The position numbers and the translations under genes are program-made. A stretch of DNA of 64,000 nucleotides, from NCBI RefSeq assembly GCF_000520015.2, contig NZ_CP007044.2, positions 5,270,001-5,334,000 on the forward strand, in the 5' to 3' direction. This stretch comes from Chania multitudinisentens RB-25. GTDB lineage: Bacteria > Pseudomonadota > Gammaproteobacteria > Enterobacterales > Enterobacteriaceae. The notes under the pieces were generated by a model. The model was given only the letters and a program-made list of their open reading frames with translations, searched no databases and was not told where the DNA came from. Shown here one piece after another: positions 1 to 8,732 of this stretch (positions are counted from its first letter, which is position 1; each line of letters starts with the position of its first letter).

Positions 1-755
1 GATGCCGCGCGCACTGCTCCATTGGCAAATGTCATGCGGCTTGATGCTTTATGCGTAATTTCTACTCGTTCACCAATATCAGCAAACATCGCGGTATGTT
101 CACCCACGATATCCCCAGCACGAATTGTGGCAAAACCGATACTCTGTGGATCGCGCTCACCGGTATGGCCAACACGCTGGTAAACCGCACAATCTTTCAA
201 ATCACGCCCCAATGCACCGGCAATCGCTTCCCCCATCGCCAGTGCGGTGCCGGAAGGAGCATCCACCTTGTGACGATGATGCGCTTCCACGATTTCTATA
301 TCGGTATAATTTCCCATCACTTTAGCGGCTTTTTCCAACAGCTTGAGCACCACGTTGACGCCAACGCTAAAATTAGCGGCAAACACAATGCCTATCTGCT
401 GTGCAGCATCACGAATCGCCGTTTTCCCGGCATCATCAAAACCGGTGGTGCCAATTACCATGGCTTTTTTATGCGCCACGCAAAATGCCAGATGTGCCAA
501 TGTGCCTTCCGGGCGGGTGAAATCGATCAGGATGTCAAAATCATTGGTGACTTTATCCAGGCTGCCGCTGACGATCACCCCCAGCGCTCCAACCCCCGCC
601 AGTTCCCCGGCATCGGTTCCCACCAAGCTGGAACCAGGGCGCTCCAACGCCGCTCCCAACACTACGCCCTGCGCCTGCTGCACCGCCTGAATCAATTGAC
701 GCCCCATCCGGCCACCGGCACCCGCAATCGCGATGCGGATTTGTGAATCAGTCAT
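1..755 (-). CDS. dapB: 4-hydroxy-tetrahydrodipicolinate reductase, C-terminus cut by window edge
   Basis: Reduces 4-hydroxy-tetrahydrodipicolinate with NAD(P)H in the diaminopimelate/lysine pathway, in the cytoplasm. The frame opens at an ATG at 753-755 and stays open to base 1, giving about 251 codons; the family is about 273 residues, so roughly 20 residues are missing. The N-terminus has the dinucleotide-binding GAGGRMG motif (about residues 11-17). The family signature EAHHRHKVDAPSGTA is encoded around bases 241-290 and holds the catalytic His and Lys. The gene is transcribed leftwards, away from ispH. In E. coli rihC lies between ispH and dapB; there is no rihC here. Confidence 0.95.
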   Translation of the reverse strand, partial: MTDSQIRIAIAGAGGRMGRQLIQAVQQAQGVVLGAALERPGSSLVGTDAGELAGVGALGVIVSGSLDKVTNDFDILIDFTRPEGTLAHLAFCVAHKKAMVIGTTGFDDAGKTAIRDAAQQIGIVFAANFSVGVNVVLKLLEKAAKVMGNYTDIEIVEAHHRHKVDAPSGTALAMGEAIAGALGRDLKDCAVYQRVGHTGERDPQSIGFATIRAGDIVGEHTAMFADIGERVEITHKASSRMTFANGAVRAA

Positions 756-1072
756 ACATTTCTCTCTTCTTGATTTTGCGCCCATATTACTAGCATGGGA
801 TTCAGGGTAACTGCCTCATCCGATCACTACCAGAGGATTTCATGCAGGATTAGAAAATTATGATATCTGCATGTTTTTATCAGTAACGTTATCAATTGAT
901 TAACAATTAGGCAAGCAAGAGCAAAAGCATGGATTTACATAATCATGCAGTTTCTATTCACGCACCATTCACAACCAAAGCACGCTTGAACATTCCCGAT
1001 ACAAGGTACTTCCCACCCATAACGTAAAACGGGAAGCCTTAGCTTCCCGTTGTAGCACCGTACTTTATCCGC
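756..1072. other. dapB-ispH intergenic region, no gene
   Basis: No credible gene. It carries the dapB upstream region on the minus strand, including a 7-bp inverted repeat CATGCAG (841-847) / CTGCATG (867-873) around a CATAAT box (857-862) that could be the dapB -10 element; the matching -35 is poor. At the other end is the ispH terminator. The promoter reading is inference only. Confidence 0.4.
1026..1051 (-). terminator. Rho-independent terminator of ispH operon
   Basis: Perfect 10-bp stem AACGGGAAGC / GCTTCCCGTT with a 4-base loop. On the minus strand it is followed by a short T run. It lies about 20 bases past the ispH stop codon, at the end of the ribF-ileS-lspA-fkpB-ispH row. Confidence 0.85.
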
Positions 1073-2026
1073 TCACTCAACCTGCTTGATATCCACCCGT
1101 AGCTCTTTGGGGACTTCAAACACAATGTTCTCTTCACGGCCGCTGAGTTCATGAACATCGCCTCCCCCCAATGCTTTCAGACGCTTGATCACATCCTGAA
1201 CCAGCACATCTGGCGCAGAAGCACCGGCGGTCACGCCGATATTCGCCGCACCTTTCAGCCAGGACTCTTGAATATCCGCCGCCGAATCGATCAGATAAGC
1301 GGGTTTGCCCACGCGCTGTGCCAATTCAGCCAAACGGTTAGAGTTGGAGGAATTTTTTGAGCCCACCACCAGCACCACGTCAGCCTCCCCAGCCAGATTG
1401 CGCACGGCTTCCTGGCGATTAGTGGTGGCATAACAGATATCGTCTTTACGCGGCCCGATGATATTTGGGAAACGCTTACGCAACGCATCAATCACGTCTG
1501 ACGTATCATCCACCGACAGCGTGGTTTGCGTCATAAAGCACAGGTTACCTTCGTTCTTCACCTGTAGTTTCCTGACATCTTCCGGTGATTCAACCAAGTA
1601 CATGCCCCCTTGCGGGTTGCTGTACTGGCCCATGGTGCCTTCCACTTCCGGGTGCCCGGCGTGGCCAATCAGAATGGCCTCCGTTCCCTTGCGGCTGGCA
1701 CGCGCCACTTCCATATGTACCTTGGTCACCAGCGGGCAGGTAGCATCAAATAACATCGTCAGTTCACGTGCCTTTGCTTCGGCACGCACCGCCTGAGAAA
1801 CCCCATGCGCAGAGAAGATCAGGATCGAACCGTCCGGCACTTCAGCGATCTCTTCAATAAACACTGCACCGCGTTCGCGCAGGCTGTCTACCACATAGCG
1901 GTTATGCACCACTTCGTGACGCACGTAGATCGGCGCACCATAAATTTCCAACGCGCGCTCCACAATACTGATAGCGCGGTCAACCCCGGCGCAGAAACCA
2001 CGCGGGTTAGCCAGCAATATTTGCAT
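1073..2026 (-). CDS. ispH: 4-hydroxy-3-methylbut-2-enyl diphosphate reductase
   Basis: Last enzyme of the MEP isoprenoid pathway; a [4Fe-4S] enzyme that turns HMBPP into IPP and DMAPP. The chosen start is the ATG at 2024-2026 (MQILLANPRG), preceded by a strong AGGAGGA site, giving 317 residues against 316 in E. coli. The three cluster-binding cysteines are visible in GFCAGVD (Cys12), DATCPLVTK and DICYATTNR. An upstream in-frame extension exists but would lie before the ribosome-binding site. The gene overlaps the end of fkpB by 20 bases, so its translation may be coupled to fkpB. It is the last gene of the ribF-to-ispH row. Confidence 0.97.
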   Translation of the reverse strand: MQILLANPRGFCAGVDRAISIVERALEIYGAPIYVRHEVVHNRYVVDSLRERGAVFIEEIAEVPDGSILIFSAHGVSQAVRAEAKARELTMLFDATCPLVTKVHMEVARASRKGTEAILIGHAGHPEVEGTMGQYSNPQGGMYLVESPEDVRKLQVKNEGNLCFMTQTTLSVDDTSDVIDALRKRFPNIIGPRKDDICYATTNRQEAVRNLAGEADVVLVVGSKNSSNSNRLAELAQRVGKPAYLIDSAADIQESWLKGAANIGVTAGASAPDVLVQDVIKRLKALGGGDVHELSGREENIVFEVPKELRVDIKQVE

Positions 2027-2477
2027 GTGTTTCCTCCTGCTGCGGATCGATCTCCAACACCTCAATATCGAAGGTCACCGGGTGCCCCGCCAGCGGATGG
2101 TTGAAATCAACGGTGATGGAATCTTCCGCCACTTCGCGCACCACGCCAGGCATTTCGCTGCCGTCCATCGCGGTAAACAACATGATAACGCCCACCTCCG
2201 GCACACCGGTTTCAGCAAAGTCTCGGCGTGAGAAAAACTGGATCAGATCCGGGTTTTCCGCACCGAATGCCGCTTCCGGTTGCAGGGTGAAGGCGCACTT
2301 GTCACCCACCCGCAAGCCAAGCAACTGCTGTTCCAACGGTGCCGACAGGCTACCATCGCCCAAACGGAATAACGCCGGTTTGCCATTACCGCGGGTTGAT
2401 TCAGCCGTCGTGCCATCTGCCAGTTTCAGCGTGAAATGCACCAGCACTGCGCTGTTGCTGTTAACCTGAGCCGTCAT
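2007..2477 (-). CDS. fkpB: FKBP-type peptidyl-prolyl cis-trans isomerase FkpB
   Basis: Small cytoplasmic FKBP-type prolyl isomerase (SlpA type) with an FKBP fold and an inserted IF domain. The start chosen is the ATG at 2475-2477 (MTAQVNSNSAVLVHF), one base after the lspA stop; a GTG five codons upstream is less likely. The product is 156 residues, slightly longer than the 149 I remember for E. coli, because the C-terminus runs on past EVLEIDPQQEE and the stop falls inside ispH. Family blocks MLFTAMDGSEMPG and DFNHPLAGHPVTFDIEVLEI are clear. It sits between lspA and ispH in a tight co-directional row. Confidence 0.93.
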   Translation of the reverse strand: MTAQVNSNSAVLVHFTLKLADGTTAESTRGNGKPALFRLGDGSLSAPLEQQLLGLRVGDKCAFTLQPEAAFGAENPDLIQFFSRRDFAETGVPEVGVIMLFTAMDGSEMPGVVREVAEDSITVDFNHPLAGHPVTFDIEVLEIDPQQEETHANIAG

Positions 2478-2478
2478 C

Positions 2479-2985
2479 TTACTTACCTTCACCCTTCACG
2501 CTTTTTTTCGCTGGCAAAAAGCCTTCCAACACAATGATGGCGGCCCCGACACAGATAAAGCTGTCCGCCAGATTGAACGTCGGGTAATGCCAGTTACCGA
2601 TATAGAAATCGATAAAATCAACGACAAACCCATGCCACAGGCGATCAAACAGGTTGCCGAGCGCACCGCCAATAATAAAGGCATAGGCAATATTGGTCAG
2701 CTTCTGCTGCGCGCTGTTGCGATACATCATCACCAGCAACACGGCGATAATCGCAACCGCAATACCGGCAAAGAACCAACGCTGCCAGCCGCCGTGATCC
2801 GCCAGGAAGCTGAACGCAGCCCCATAGTTCCGTGCGTAATACAGATTGAATGACGGGAATAACGGCTGGGATTGCCCCAGCACGAAGTTATTCAGTATCC
2901 ACTGCTTGCTGGCAAAATCCAACGCCAGCACTACCACTACCACCCAAAGCCAGCGCAAGCCGGTCGAATTTATCGGTCTACTCAT
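2479..2985 (-). CDS. lspA: Lipoprotein signal peptidase II
   Basis: Inner-membrane aspartic protease that removes the signal peptide from diacylglyceryl-prolipoproteins. The ATG at 2983-2985 (MSRPINSTGLRWLW) gives 168 residues; a TTG start overlapping ileS is possible but less like the family N-terminus. Four membrane segments are apparent. Family motifs include NYGAAFSFLAD, GGALGNLFDRLWHGFVVDFIDF and NLADSFICVGA; the conserved Asp residues of the VVDFID and NLAD motifs fit the catalytic pair. It lies 14 bases after the ileS stop, as in the usual ileS-lspA operon. Confidence 0.96.
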   Translation of the reverse strand: MSRPINSTGLRWLWVVVVVLALDFASKQWILNNFVLGQSQPLFPSFNLYYARNYGAAFSFLADHGGWQRWFFAGIAVAIIAVLLVMMYRNSAQQKLTNIAYAFIIGGALGNLFDRLWHGFVVDFIDFYIGNWHYPTFNLADSFICVGAAIIVLEGFLPAKKSVKGEGK

Positions 2986-2999
2986 CAGTCGCTCAGTTA

Positions 3000-5816
3000 T
3001 CAAGCAAAGTTACGCTTTTCGCCATCACCGGCGACGTTGGTCACACAGCGGCCACAGATGTCTGCATGCTCCGCCACCTGGCCGATATCGGTAGTGTAAT
3101 GCCAGCAACGCGGGCATTTCTCACCAACAGCGGTGCTGAACGCAATTTTCAGGCCTTTCAGCAGTTCGCTTGGCTGCGCATCCGCCGGAGCATCAGCCAG
3201 CGGTGCCACAGTGGCAGCAGAGGTCAACAGCACAAAACGCAGCTCATCATGCAGGCTGTTCAGACGCGCAGCCAACTCGTTATCGGCATACAGAGTGACT
3301 GCTGCCTCCAAAGAACCACCAATGCGCTTATCCGCACGCGCCTGTTCCAGCACTTTGTTGACTTCCCCACGCACTTTCAGCAAGTCTTCCCAGAAAGCAT
3401 CATTCATGCTCTCACCTTCGGCCAGCCCGAACAGGCCAGCGTACCATTCTTCAGTGAAGACATACTGCGCACGTTTGCCGGGCAGGAAACCCCAGATTTC
3501 ATCGGCGGTGAAGGACATGATCGGAGCCATCCAGCGCACCAGCGCTTCCGCAATATGGAACAATGCGGTCTGGCAGCTGCGACGGGCACGGCTTTCCCCC
3601 TTCGCGGTGTACTGGCGATCTTTGATGATATCCAGATAGAAAGAGCCCATTTCAACCGAGCAGAACTGCATCAGGCGCTGCACCACTTCATGGAAATCGT
3701 AGTTGGCATAAGCCCGTTCGATATCCTGCTGCGCTGCCAATGCACGGCCCACCGCCCAGCGATCCAGCACTACCATCTCTTCCGCTGCCACGCAGTCGGT
3801 GCTGGGATCAAACCCGTTCAGGTTGGCCAACAGGAAACGTGCGGTATTACGGATACGGCGATAAGAGTCGGCTGCACGCTTGAGGATTTCGTCAGACACC
3901 GCCATCTCGCCGGTATAATCGGTAGACGCCACCCACAAACGCAGAATGTCGCCCCCCAGCTTGTTCATCACGTCCTGCGGGCTGACGGTGTTACCGATGG
4001 ACTTCGACATCTTGCGGCCCTGACCATCCACGGTGAAGCCGTGGGTCAGCACTTCTTTATAAGGTGCTTTGCCTTTCATGGCGGTTGAGATCATCAGTGA
4101 TGACATAAACCAGCCGCGATGCTGATCGGAACCTTCCAGATACATATCGGCCCCGTGGCCGTTGAACTCAGGGCGCACATCTACCACCGAAGAATGGGTG
4201 GAGCCTGAGTCAAACCATACGTCCAGCGTATCAGGTACTTTCACGTAGTCGGCCGCTTCGGCACCGAGGATATCGGCAGCGTCCAGATCCCACCATGCCT
4301 GAATGCCGTCCTGCTCAACACGCTTCGCCACTTCCTCCATCAGCTCAACGCTGCGTGGATGCAGTTGCTCAGTCTCTTTGTGCACGAACAGCGACATCGG
4401 CACCCCCCAGGTGCGCTGACGCGAGATGCACCAGTCTGGGCGATTGGCGACCATCATTTCGATCCGCGCCTGGCCCCAATCCGGGATCCATTGCACGCCT
4501 TTGATCTCTTCCAACGACTGCTTGCGCAAGCCTTTTTGGTCCATGCTCACGAACCATTGGGGGGTTGCCCGAAAGATGATCGGCGTTTTGTGACGCCAGC
4601 AGCACGGATAACTGTGTAGCACTTTCTCAACGTGCAGCAAGGCGCCTTTTTCACGCAGCAGTTCAACAATCAAGTCATTGGCTTTAAACACGAACTTGCC
4701 GTCCAGCGACGGGTAGGTTCCCGGCAGATAGCAACCATTAGGGCCAACCGGGTTCGCCACTTCCAAACCGTATTTCTGGCCGATAACGAAGTCATCCGGG
4801 CCATGGCCTGGCGCGGTGTGTACCGCTCCAGTACCGGCGTCCAGCGTGACGTGGTCGCCCAGAATCGCAGGCACGTCAATCCCCATAAACGGATGTGTGA
4901 AGCGCATCAGCTCCAGATCGCTGCCTTTGCAGTCGCTCAGCACTTCCCAATGGGTAATGCCCGCACGTTGCATTACGCTTTCAACCAAATCCGCCGCCAG
5001 GATCAGGCATTGGCCTTCAACCTGTACCAGTTGATAGGCGAATTCCGCATTCAGTGAAATAGCGCGGTTGGCAGGCAGAGTCCAAGGGGTGGTGGTCCAG
5101 ATCACCAGAGAGATCGGGCCATTGAAACTGTATACGCCAAATTTGGCCGCAACCGCCGCCGCATCAACCGCATGGAAAGTGACATCAATGGATGGCGACG
5201 TTTTGTCGTAATATTCCACTTCCGCTTCTGCCAAAGAGGAACCGCAATCAGTACACCAATGCACCGGTTTGGCCCCTTTCAACAGATGGCCATTACTGAT
5301 GATCTTACCCAAAGCACGGATAATATTGGCTTCGGTTTTGAAATCCATGGTCAGGTATGGGTGATCCCAATCGCCCAGTATCCCCATGCGGATAAAGTCT
5401 TTCTTCTGGCCTTCAACCTGTTCGGCCGCATATTCACGGCACTTCTGGCGGAACTCTGCCGGAGTCAGTTTCTCACCCGGTTTGCCATACAGTTGCTCTA
5501 CCTTCAGTTCGATCGGCAAACCATGGCAATCCCAACCAGGCACATAAGGCGAATCAAAACCGGCCATTCCTTTGGATTTGATAATAACGTCTTTGAGGAT
5601 CTTGTTTACCGAGTGACCAATATGCAGGCTGCCATTCGCATACGGAGGGCCGTCATGCAAAATGAAGGATTTCTTGCCCTTTTTGGCAGCACGAATCATC
5701 CCGTACAGATCCTGTTCATACCAACGTTGCAGCATGCCAGGTTCGCGCTTGGCGAGATCGCCACGCATCGGGAACCCTGTTTCCGGCAAGTTCAGGGTAT
5801 TCTTATAGTCACTCAT
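3000..5816 (-). CDS. ileS: Isoleucyl-tRNA synthetase
   Basis: Class I aminoacyl-tRNA synthetase that charges tRNA-Ile, with an editing (CP1) domain that removes mischarged valine. The start at 5814-5816 (MSDYKNTLNLPETGFPMRG) gives 938 residues, equal to E. coli. The HIGH signature is in PPYANGSLHIGHS and the KMSKS signature in GQGRKMSKSIGNT. The C-terminal zinc site is CPRCWHY...CGRC. The frame extends 18 codons further upstream, but this part has no family match and enters the repeat between ribF and ileS. It is followed closely by lspA. Confidence 0.98.
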   Translation of the reverse strand: MSDYKNTLNLPETGFPMRGDLAKREPGMLQRWYEQDLYGMIRAAKKGKKSFILHDGPPYANGSLHIGHSVNKILKDVIIKSKGMAGFDSPYVPGWDCHGLPIELKVEQLYGKPGEKLTPAEFRQKCREYAAEQVEGQKKDFIRMGILGDWDHPYLTMDFKTEANIIRALGKIISNGHLLKGAKPVHWCTDCGSSLAEAEVEYYDKTSPSIDVTFHAVDAAAVAAKFGVYSFNGPISLVIWTTTPWTLPANRAISLNAEFAYQLVQVEGQCLILAADLVESVMQRAGITHWEVLSDCKGSDLELMRFTHPFMGIDVPAILGDHVTLDAGTGAVHTAPGHGPDDFVIGQKYGLEVANPVGPNGCYLPGTYPSLDGKFVFKANDLIVELLREKGALLHVEKVLHSYPCCWRHKTPIIFRATPQWFVSMDQKGLRKQSLEEIKGVQWIPDWGQARIEMMVANRPDWCISRQRTWGVPMSLFVHKETEQLHPRSVELMEEVAKRVEQDGIQAWWDLDAADILGAEAADYVKVPDTLDVWFDSGSTHSSVVDVRPEFNGHGADMYLEGSDQHRGWFMSSLMISTAMKGKAPYKEVLTHGFTVDGQGRKMSKSIGNTVSPQDVMNKLGGDILRLWVASTDYTGEMAVSDEILKRAADSYRRIRNTARFLLANLNGFDPSTDCVAAEEMVVLDRWAVGRALAAQQDIERAYANYDFHEVVQRLMQFCSVEMGSFYLDIIKDRQYTAKGESRARRSCQTALFHIAEALVRWMAPIMSFTADEIWGFLPGKRAQYVFTEEWYAGLFGLAEGESMNDAFWEDLLKVRGEVNKVLEQARADKRIGGSLEAAVTLYADNELAARLNSLHDELRFVLLTSAATVAPLADAPADAQPSELLKGLKIAFSTAVGEKCPRCWHYTTDIGQVAEHADICGRCVTNVAGDGEKRNFA

Positions 5817-5842
5817 TAGATTCTCGGTTCCGTTTTCGGCTA

Positions 5843-5908
5843 TATACCCGTCATACTGCAAGTTGCACATACGTTAGCTTGCCTGCAACTCGAATTATTT
5901 AGGGTATA
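5843..5908. repeat. Dispersed palindromic repeat, copy A (66 bp)
   Basis: Ends are imperfect inverted repeats: TATACCC...CAAGTTGCA at the left and TGCAACTCG...GGGTATA at the right. It fills most of the gap between ribF and ileS. It belongs to the same family as the copies at 7566, 13605, 24834 and 56510. Repeats with these ends are, from memory, common between genes in Serratia and relatives. Confidence 0.75.
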
Positions 5909-5912
5909 GACA

Positions 5913-6851
5913 TTAAATCGGTGTCTGTAGCCCGAAGAAATTCCGGGCCGTCACCACATCATTGGCGATTTGCTGCTTCAGCGCATCAAGCGAAGCAAAA
6001 CGCTGTTCATTGCGCAATTTTGCGCGGAGCACCACGTCTATATGGCGCCCGTAAAGATCCATTGTGATACCCAACAAATGCACTTCCAGTTGCTGGCGCA
6101 CGCCAGCCACGGTTGGCCGTGTGCCGATATTGGCCACGCCCGGGAGTGGCTCAGGGCCAATCCCATACACTTCAACCGCATAAACACCTTTAACTGGCAC
6201 CACCAGGCGCTTGAGTGGCAGATTCGCGGTGGGGAAACCGATGGTGCGGCCCAGTTCATCGCCATGTACCACACGGCCTGAAATACTGTACGGGTGGCCA
6301 AGCAGTGTTTCCGCAAGCGGCAGTTGATCATCACGCAATGCAGTGCGTATCGCAGTACTGCTGATACGTTGCTCTCCTTCACGGAAGGTTGGCGTGCTAA
6401 TCACCGCAAAACCATATTCTGCGCCCGCTTTCTGCAACAAGGTGAAATCCCCCACGCGCCCAGCGCCAAAGCGGAAATCATCCCCCACCATCAGGAATTG
6501 TACCCCCAGTTTATCAACCAGCAGTTCAGCCACAAATGCCTGTGCGGTATTAGCGGCAAAACGGGGATCAAATTTGACACACAGCAGGTAATCAACCCCG
6601 GCCTGCGCCAGATATTTAGCTTTGTCACGCAAGCGCGTCAGGCGAGCAGGTGCTTTCTCTGCGGCAAACAGTTCCAGCGGCTGCGGCTCAAAGATCATGA
6701 CCATCACCGGCAGCCCGAGGCGTTGCCCCTCATGCTTCAGCTGTTCCAACAGCGCTTTATGACCACGATGTACGCCGTCAAAGTTACCGATGGTAAGCAC
6801 GCAACCGTGGTGGCGTGCCCGGATATTGTGAATGCCGCGAATTAGCTCCAT
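5913..6851 (-). CDS. ribF: Bifunctional riboflavin kinase / FAD synthetase
   Basis: Phosphorylates riboflavin to FMN and adenylates FMN to FAD. It has 312 residues, near the 313 of E. coli. The N-terminal nucleotidyltransferase domain carries GNFDGVHRGHKALL (about residues 22-35). The C-terminal flavokinase domain carries GRVVHGDELGRTIGFPTANL, including the PTAN motif. The ATG at 6849-6851 (MELIRGIHN) fits the family start. It is the first gene of the leftward row ribF-ileS-lspA-fkpB-ispH and is divergent from rpsT. Confidence 0.97.
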   Translation of the reverse strand: MELIRGIHNIRARHHGCVLTIGNFDGVHRGHKALLEQLKHEGQRLGLPVMVMIFEPQPLELFAAEKAPARLTRLRDKAKYLAQAGVDYLLCVKFDPRFAANTAQAFVAELLVDKLGVQFLMVGDDFRFGAGRVGDFTLLQKAGAEYGFAVISTPTFREGEQRISSTAIRTALRDDQLPLAETLLGHPYSISGRVVHGDELGRTIGFPTANLPLKRLVVPVKGVYAVEVYGIGPEPLPGVANIGTRPTVAGVRQQLEVHLLGITMDLYGRHIDVVLRAKLRNEQRFASLDALKQQIANDVVTARNFFGLQTPI

Positions 6852-7234
6852 AGCTGGCTCAAATACAGTGGAAATCGGCGGATTATACCTTGTACAGCGG
6901 TTAAGGTTAACTGACGATTGTTGCCTTTCATGTAGATAGTCATACCATACCGGAGGGAAACCGCCTTCACCACCGTTTATCCAGCCTGATGCAGGGTATC
7001 ATCCACCACGGTCAACGGCTTGCAAACGATAATCCCCATTGCATGGCGATTTTTCTCGCGAAACACTGTATTCCCATGGCCGAAGCTGGTAAAATCCTGC
7101 GCCATCACAACGTAGCAAGTGCCGCCCGTACAAACGGCGCTTATTTGCACAAATCCATTGACAAACGAAGGCTAAAAGGGCATATTCCTCGGCCTTTGAA
7201 TTGTCCTCAATAGAACATATTTGGGAGTTGGACC
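6852..7234. other. ribF-rpsT divergent region, no gene supported
   Basis: This region holds the divergent promoters of ribF and rpsT. A 74-codon open frame at 6989-7213 overlaps the rpsT promoter and shows no family features I recognise, so I do not call it a gene. The last 75 bases look strongly conserved with the E. coli rpsT leader as I remember it. Confidence 0.5.
7158..7186 (+). promoter_or_regulatory. rpsT promoter
   Basis: TTGACA (7158-7163), 17-base spacer, CATATT (7181-7186), then a GC-rich CCTCGG discriminator typical of stringently controlled ribosomal promoters. It lies about 50 bases before the rpsT start codon. Confidence 0.75.
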
Positions 7235-7498
7235 TTGGCTAATATCAAATCAGCTAAGAAACGCGCCATACAGTCTGAGAAACGCCGCAAGCATAACGCT
7301 AGCCGTCGCTCAATGGTGCGTACCTTTATCAAGAAGGTAGACGCAGCTATCGCATCTGGCGACAAAGCAGCAGCACAAAACGCATTCCTCGTAATGCAAC
7401 CACTTGTGGATCGTCAGGCAGCTAAAGGCCTGATCCACAAAAACAAAGCAGCACGTCATAAGTCAAACCTGACTGCACGTATCAACGCAATGCAATAA
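7235..7498 (+). CDS. rpsT: 30S ribosomal protein S20, TTG start
   Basis: Primary 16S rRNA-binding protein of the 30S subunit, 87 residues, highly basic and alanine-rich (MANIKSAKKRAIQSEKRRKHNASRRS). The start codon is TTG at 7235-7237, preceded by GGGAGTTGG. The E. coli gene also uses UUG, and the weak start is tied to its translational autoregulation; conservation of the TTG here supports the same control. The mRNA ends at a strong terminator 23 bases downstream. Confidence 0.99.
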   Translation: MANIKSAKKRAIQSEKRRKHNASRRSMVRTFIKKVDAAIASGDKAAAQNAFLVMQPLVDRQAAKGLIHKNKAARHKSNLTARINAMQ

Positions 7499-7520
7499 GC
7501 ATTACGTTGTCTGCTTGATA

Positions 7521-7547
7521 AAAAAACCGGCTTCTGCCGGTTTTTTT
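7521..7547 (+). terminator. Rho-independent terminator of rpsT
   Basis: Stem AAAAAACCGGC / GCCGGTTTTTT with a TTCT loop, followed by T7 on the plus strand. It lies directly after rpsT. Confidence 0.93.
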
Positions 7548-7565
7548 ACATCTTCAATTTCAATT

Positions 7566-7666
7566 TATATCCAAAATACTTCGAGTTGGGCCGAATCGCG
7601 CGGCAAACAAACGCCTCCCACTGAGCCTGAGCCAACAAAGAGGCAGCCTGAAATATGCCGGCTATA
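7566..7666. repeat. Dispersed palindromic repeat, copy B (101 bp)
   Basis: Left end TATATCCAAAATACTTCGAG; right end reads inwards as TATAGCCGGCATATTTCAGG. The interior has the family phrase GAGCCAACAAAGAGGCAGCC. It lies between the rpsT terminator and the stop codon of nhaR, in a convergent gap. Confidence 0.75.
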
Positions 7667-7668
7667 GC

Positions 7669-8568
7669 CTACAGCGCAAACAACGCCGAGAAGTCTTTGT
7701 TGCACACCCGCTGTACCGCAGGATGCTGGATCATGCGTTCAGCAAAAATGATGTAATATTCCTCCTGCACGCTGTCAACTCGCCCAATCTCCACCACGTC
7801 ATCATCGTTATAGGTATCCTGCGCATACAGGGTTGGCGCAACGAAAATCGCGTTGTGGTACATGCCAAAAGCCTTCATCAATGCCGCGTCATCAAACTCC
7901 CCAAGTATTTCAACGGTAATCCCTTGGGTGTTGAACCAGTTGAGCAGTTTACGCCCCAGCATCGAACGCCGGCCTGGGATCAACAGACGCCGTTGCTCCA
8001 GGCAAGCCGGGAACGGTAAATCCGGCGCTGGCTGGCGGCAGAAGAAGCTAATCCCACACTCCCCCAATTTCAGCGAAAACAACCCTTCCTGCTGGCTGGA
8101 ATCCACCGGGCAATCCGACAAGATCATATCCAGCTTGTGCTGGCTCAATTGCTCAAGCAGCATTTCGTGCGTTGATTCAAAACAGCGCAAATGAATTTGC
8201 TCGTTATCCACCACCACTGCAGTTTCCAGTACCTGGCTGACCAAACGCTTGGACAAAGCATCCGCCACACCAACATCAAACAACAGGTTGGATTCTTTGC
8301 GGTAATTGACGATATCCAGCATTTCCTGGCTGAGCATGAACATTTTATCGGCATAGCGAAATACCAGTTGCCCCAGTTCTGAAGGCACCAGTCCGCGCCC
8401 ATGGCGTTTGAACAACTTCCCATTAAGCCGTTCCTCCAGCGCCTTCACCTGACCAGTAATCGTTTGTGGAGTAAGAAATAATGCTTCTGCGGCCCCCACA
8501 ACCGAGCCTTCCTTACAGACCTGCCAGAAGTAATACAGATGATTAAAATTGATATGTGACATTCTCAT
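7669..8568 (-). CDS. nhaR: LysR-family transcriptional activator of nhaA
   Basis: LysR-type regulator that in E. coli activates nhaA in response to sodium. It has 299 residues, with an N-terminal winged HTH (NHLYYFWQVCKEGSVVGAAEALFLTPQTITGQVKALEERL; about residues 8-48) and an effector domain. The phrase ESTHEMLLEQLSQHKLDMILSDCPVDSSQQEGLF is characteristic of NhaR. The ATG at 8566-8568 follows AAGGAGAG at good spacing. It lies downstream of nhaA on the same strand with a gap of about 160 bases, as in the usual nhaAR operon. Confidence 0.96.
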   Translation of the reverse strand: MRMSHINFNHLYYFWQVCKEGSVVGAAEALFLTPQTITGQVKALEERLNGKLFKRHGRGLVPSELGQLVFRYADKMFMLSQEMLDIVNYRKESNLLFDVGVADALSKRLVSQVLETAVVVDNEQIHLRCFESTHEMLLEQLSQHKLDMILSDCPVDSSQQEGLFSLKLGECGISFFCRQPAPDLPFPACLEQRRLLIPGRRSMLGRKLLNWFNTQGITVEILGEFDDAALMKAFGMYHNAIFVAPTLYAQDTYNDDDVVEIGRVDSVQEEYYIIFAERMIQHPAVQRVCNKDFSALFAL

Positions 8569-8732
8569 CAGGTGCTCTCCTTAGATTCCTCACCGGCAGA
8601 CGCTCTGCCGTGATGAGCGACAAACTCCCTTTCCCTTTGCATACCAAATAGACCTAATCAGCACGGCGTTCATGCTGTGCCGATCACGGCTATTGTAATA
8701 CCTTGATGTTGTTAAGGTATAGTCCAAGAGGA

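Noticed and set aside
2850..4088. 412-codon plus-strand open frame opposite lspA and ileS
   Set aside because: It mirrors the codon structure of ileS, a firmly identified gene, and has no family motifs or ribosome-binding site.
6989..7213. 74-codon plus-strand frame before rpsT, at a place where E. coli annotates yaaY
   Set aside because: It overlaps the rpsT promoter and leader and does not resemble the YaaY sequence I remember; no Shine-Dalgarno.
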